Of a stretch of DNA of 52,488 nucleotides, positions 52,052 to 52,488 are shown in pieces. The DNA is from Bacteroidales bacterium. GTDB lineage: Bacteria > Bacteroidota > Bacteroidia > Bacteroidales > Muribaculaceae. The notes below the pieces were generated by a model that did not search any database, was not told where the DNA came from, and saw nothing but the letters and a program-made list of their open reading frames with translations. The stretch lies in NCBI GenBank assembly GCA_014800605.1, contig JAAVFS010000014.1, positions 1 to 52,488 of the forward strand. Direction: 5' to 3'. Position 1 is the stretch's first letter; every line of letters starts with the position of its first letter. A program made the position numbers and the translations under genes.

Positions 52052-52488
52052 TCCCCGGTCGCACGGAATCCCCCTATACCCGGAGGCTATGTTACCATCA
52101 AGGCGACATAGCCTCCGCCGCTTTTCCCACTCTTCCCAAAAGAGGGATTTTTTTCTGATATGCGGGGGGTCCCGAAGAGGACGCCGATTAAAGCTTATAA
52201 GGCGTTATAGACGTAGTGTAGTCCCTCCGGGACTAACGGACGTGGCGAGATAGCGCTTTCCACGGGTTCAAGAACCCGCGGTTAACAAGGTTTAGCCACT
52301 CCGTGGCACGACTACCTGAACGCATACTCACCACAGCCCGTAGGGGAATCCCGCATGGCATGTTGCTCACACACGCTCTGCGCGTGGACGACCCATCTGT
52401 AGGCGACAGCATTACCAGCGCCGGAGGCGCGTCATGATGGTAAACCCCAGACGTGCGTCAGCGCCTGGGGACAAGGGAGATATGTAGA
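52052..52488. other. Non-coding, hairpin-rich stretch at the right end
   Basis: No gene is supported. After the terminator at 52081-52121 there is a series of short palindromes: 52219-52235 (TAGTCCC/GGGACTA), 52263-52278 (CGGGTTC/GAACCCG), 52295-52307 (GCCAC/GTGGC), 52370-52386 (CACACGC/GCGCGTG), 52412-52443 (nested TTACCA/TGGTAA and GCGCC/GGCGC) and 52445-52470 (CCCCAG/CTGGGG). Several have TCC or TCT loops. The layout matches the left end of the window. Confidence 0.65.
52081..52121 (+). terminator. Intrinsic terminator of the PpiD-like gene
   Basis: A perfect 12-bp stem (CGGAGGCTATGT at 52081-52092 with ACATAGCCTCCG at 52106-52117) is followed by a short T tract. It lies 29 bases past the stop. 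Confidence 0.85.

Noticed and set aside
52195-52488. CRISPR array
   Set aside because: The palindromes differ from each other and there are no equal-length repeats or spacers.
1-52488. Insertion sequences, integrases, phage genes, tRNA or rRNA genes
   Set aside because: No transposase or integrase motifs, tRNA cloverleaf or rRNA sequence was recognised in the window.

Overview
The window looks like chromosomal DNA of a Bacteroidales bacterium, most likely Muribaculaceae or a close relative. The evidence is a SusC/SusD pair with surface lipoproteins, Bacteroidetes-type promoters (-7 box TAnnTTTG, often with a TTG or TTTG about 20 bases upstream), type IX secretion (T9SS)-like C-terminal tails, a FimB/Mfa2-type fimbrial locus, and many domain families (DUF5018, DUF4855, DUF5119, DUF3575, DUF6259) typical of gut Bacteroidetes. 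The organism call is an inference from gene content. No rRNA, tRNA, CRISPR array, transposase or phage gene was seen.

Layout. (1) 1-561 is non-coding and rich in GC hairpins. (2) 562-5426, minus strand: a two-gene unit with a small protein carrying a T9SS-like tail and a 1466-aa secreted repeat protein. (3) 5713-9129, plus strand: a tightly overlapping housekeeping unit (hypothetical, cyclophilin lipoprotein, M16 peptidase, Rossmann-like remnant) followed by a small exported protein. (4) 9268-10965: SulP anion transporter. (5) 11044-14499, minus strand: TPR protein, thioredoxin and a YidE/AspT-type transporter, separated by clear intrinsic terminators. (6) 14659-20708, minus strand: two large secreted proteins with T9SS tails. 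(7) 21239-41886, plus strand: a large polysaccharide utilization locus (PUL). (8) 42023-48103: a fimbrial locus (DUF3575, DUF5119, two fimbrillin-like lipoproteins). (9) 48104-49741: metK behind a structured leader that looks like a SAM-II riboswitch followed by an intrinsic terminator. (10) 49961-52051: PpiD/SurA-like membrane chaperone. (11) 52052-52488: another hairpin-rich non-coding stretch resembling the left end.

The PUL is the most interesting system. SusC, SusD and a DUF5018 lipoprotein would bind and import glycan. The exported enzymes are a GH2 protein resembling exo-beta-glucosaminidases or endo-beta-mannosidases, a GH20 beta-hexosaminidase, two barrel-type putative glycosidases (an unclassified 747-aa protein and a DUF6259 protein), a phosphodiester glycosidase of the NAGPA family, and a DUF4855 lipoprotein. 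Two cytosolic enzymes, a GlmS-like SIS protein and a ROK sugar kinase, would turn released amino sugar into glycolytic intermediates. Together they suggest a route for an amino-sugar-rich glycan, possibly one with phosphodiester-linked GlcNAc. No PUL regulator (HTCS, SusR, or ECF-sigma/anti-sigma pair) lies in the window.

The second notable element is the metK leader. A promoter, a SAM-II-like pseudoknot aptamer, a pair of mutually exclusive helices and a terminator lie in order before the start codon, which suggests feedback control by S-adenosylmethionine.
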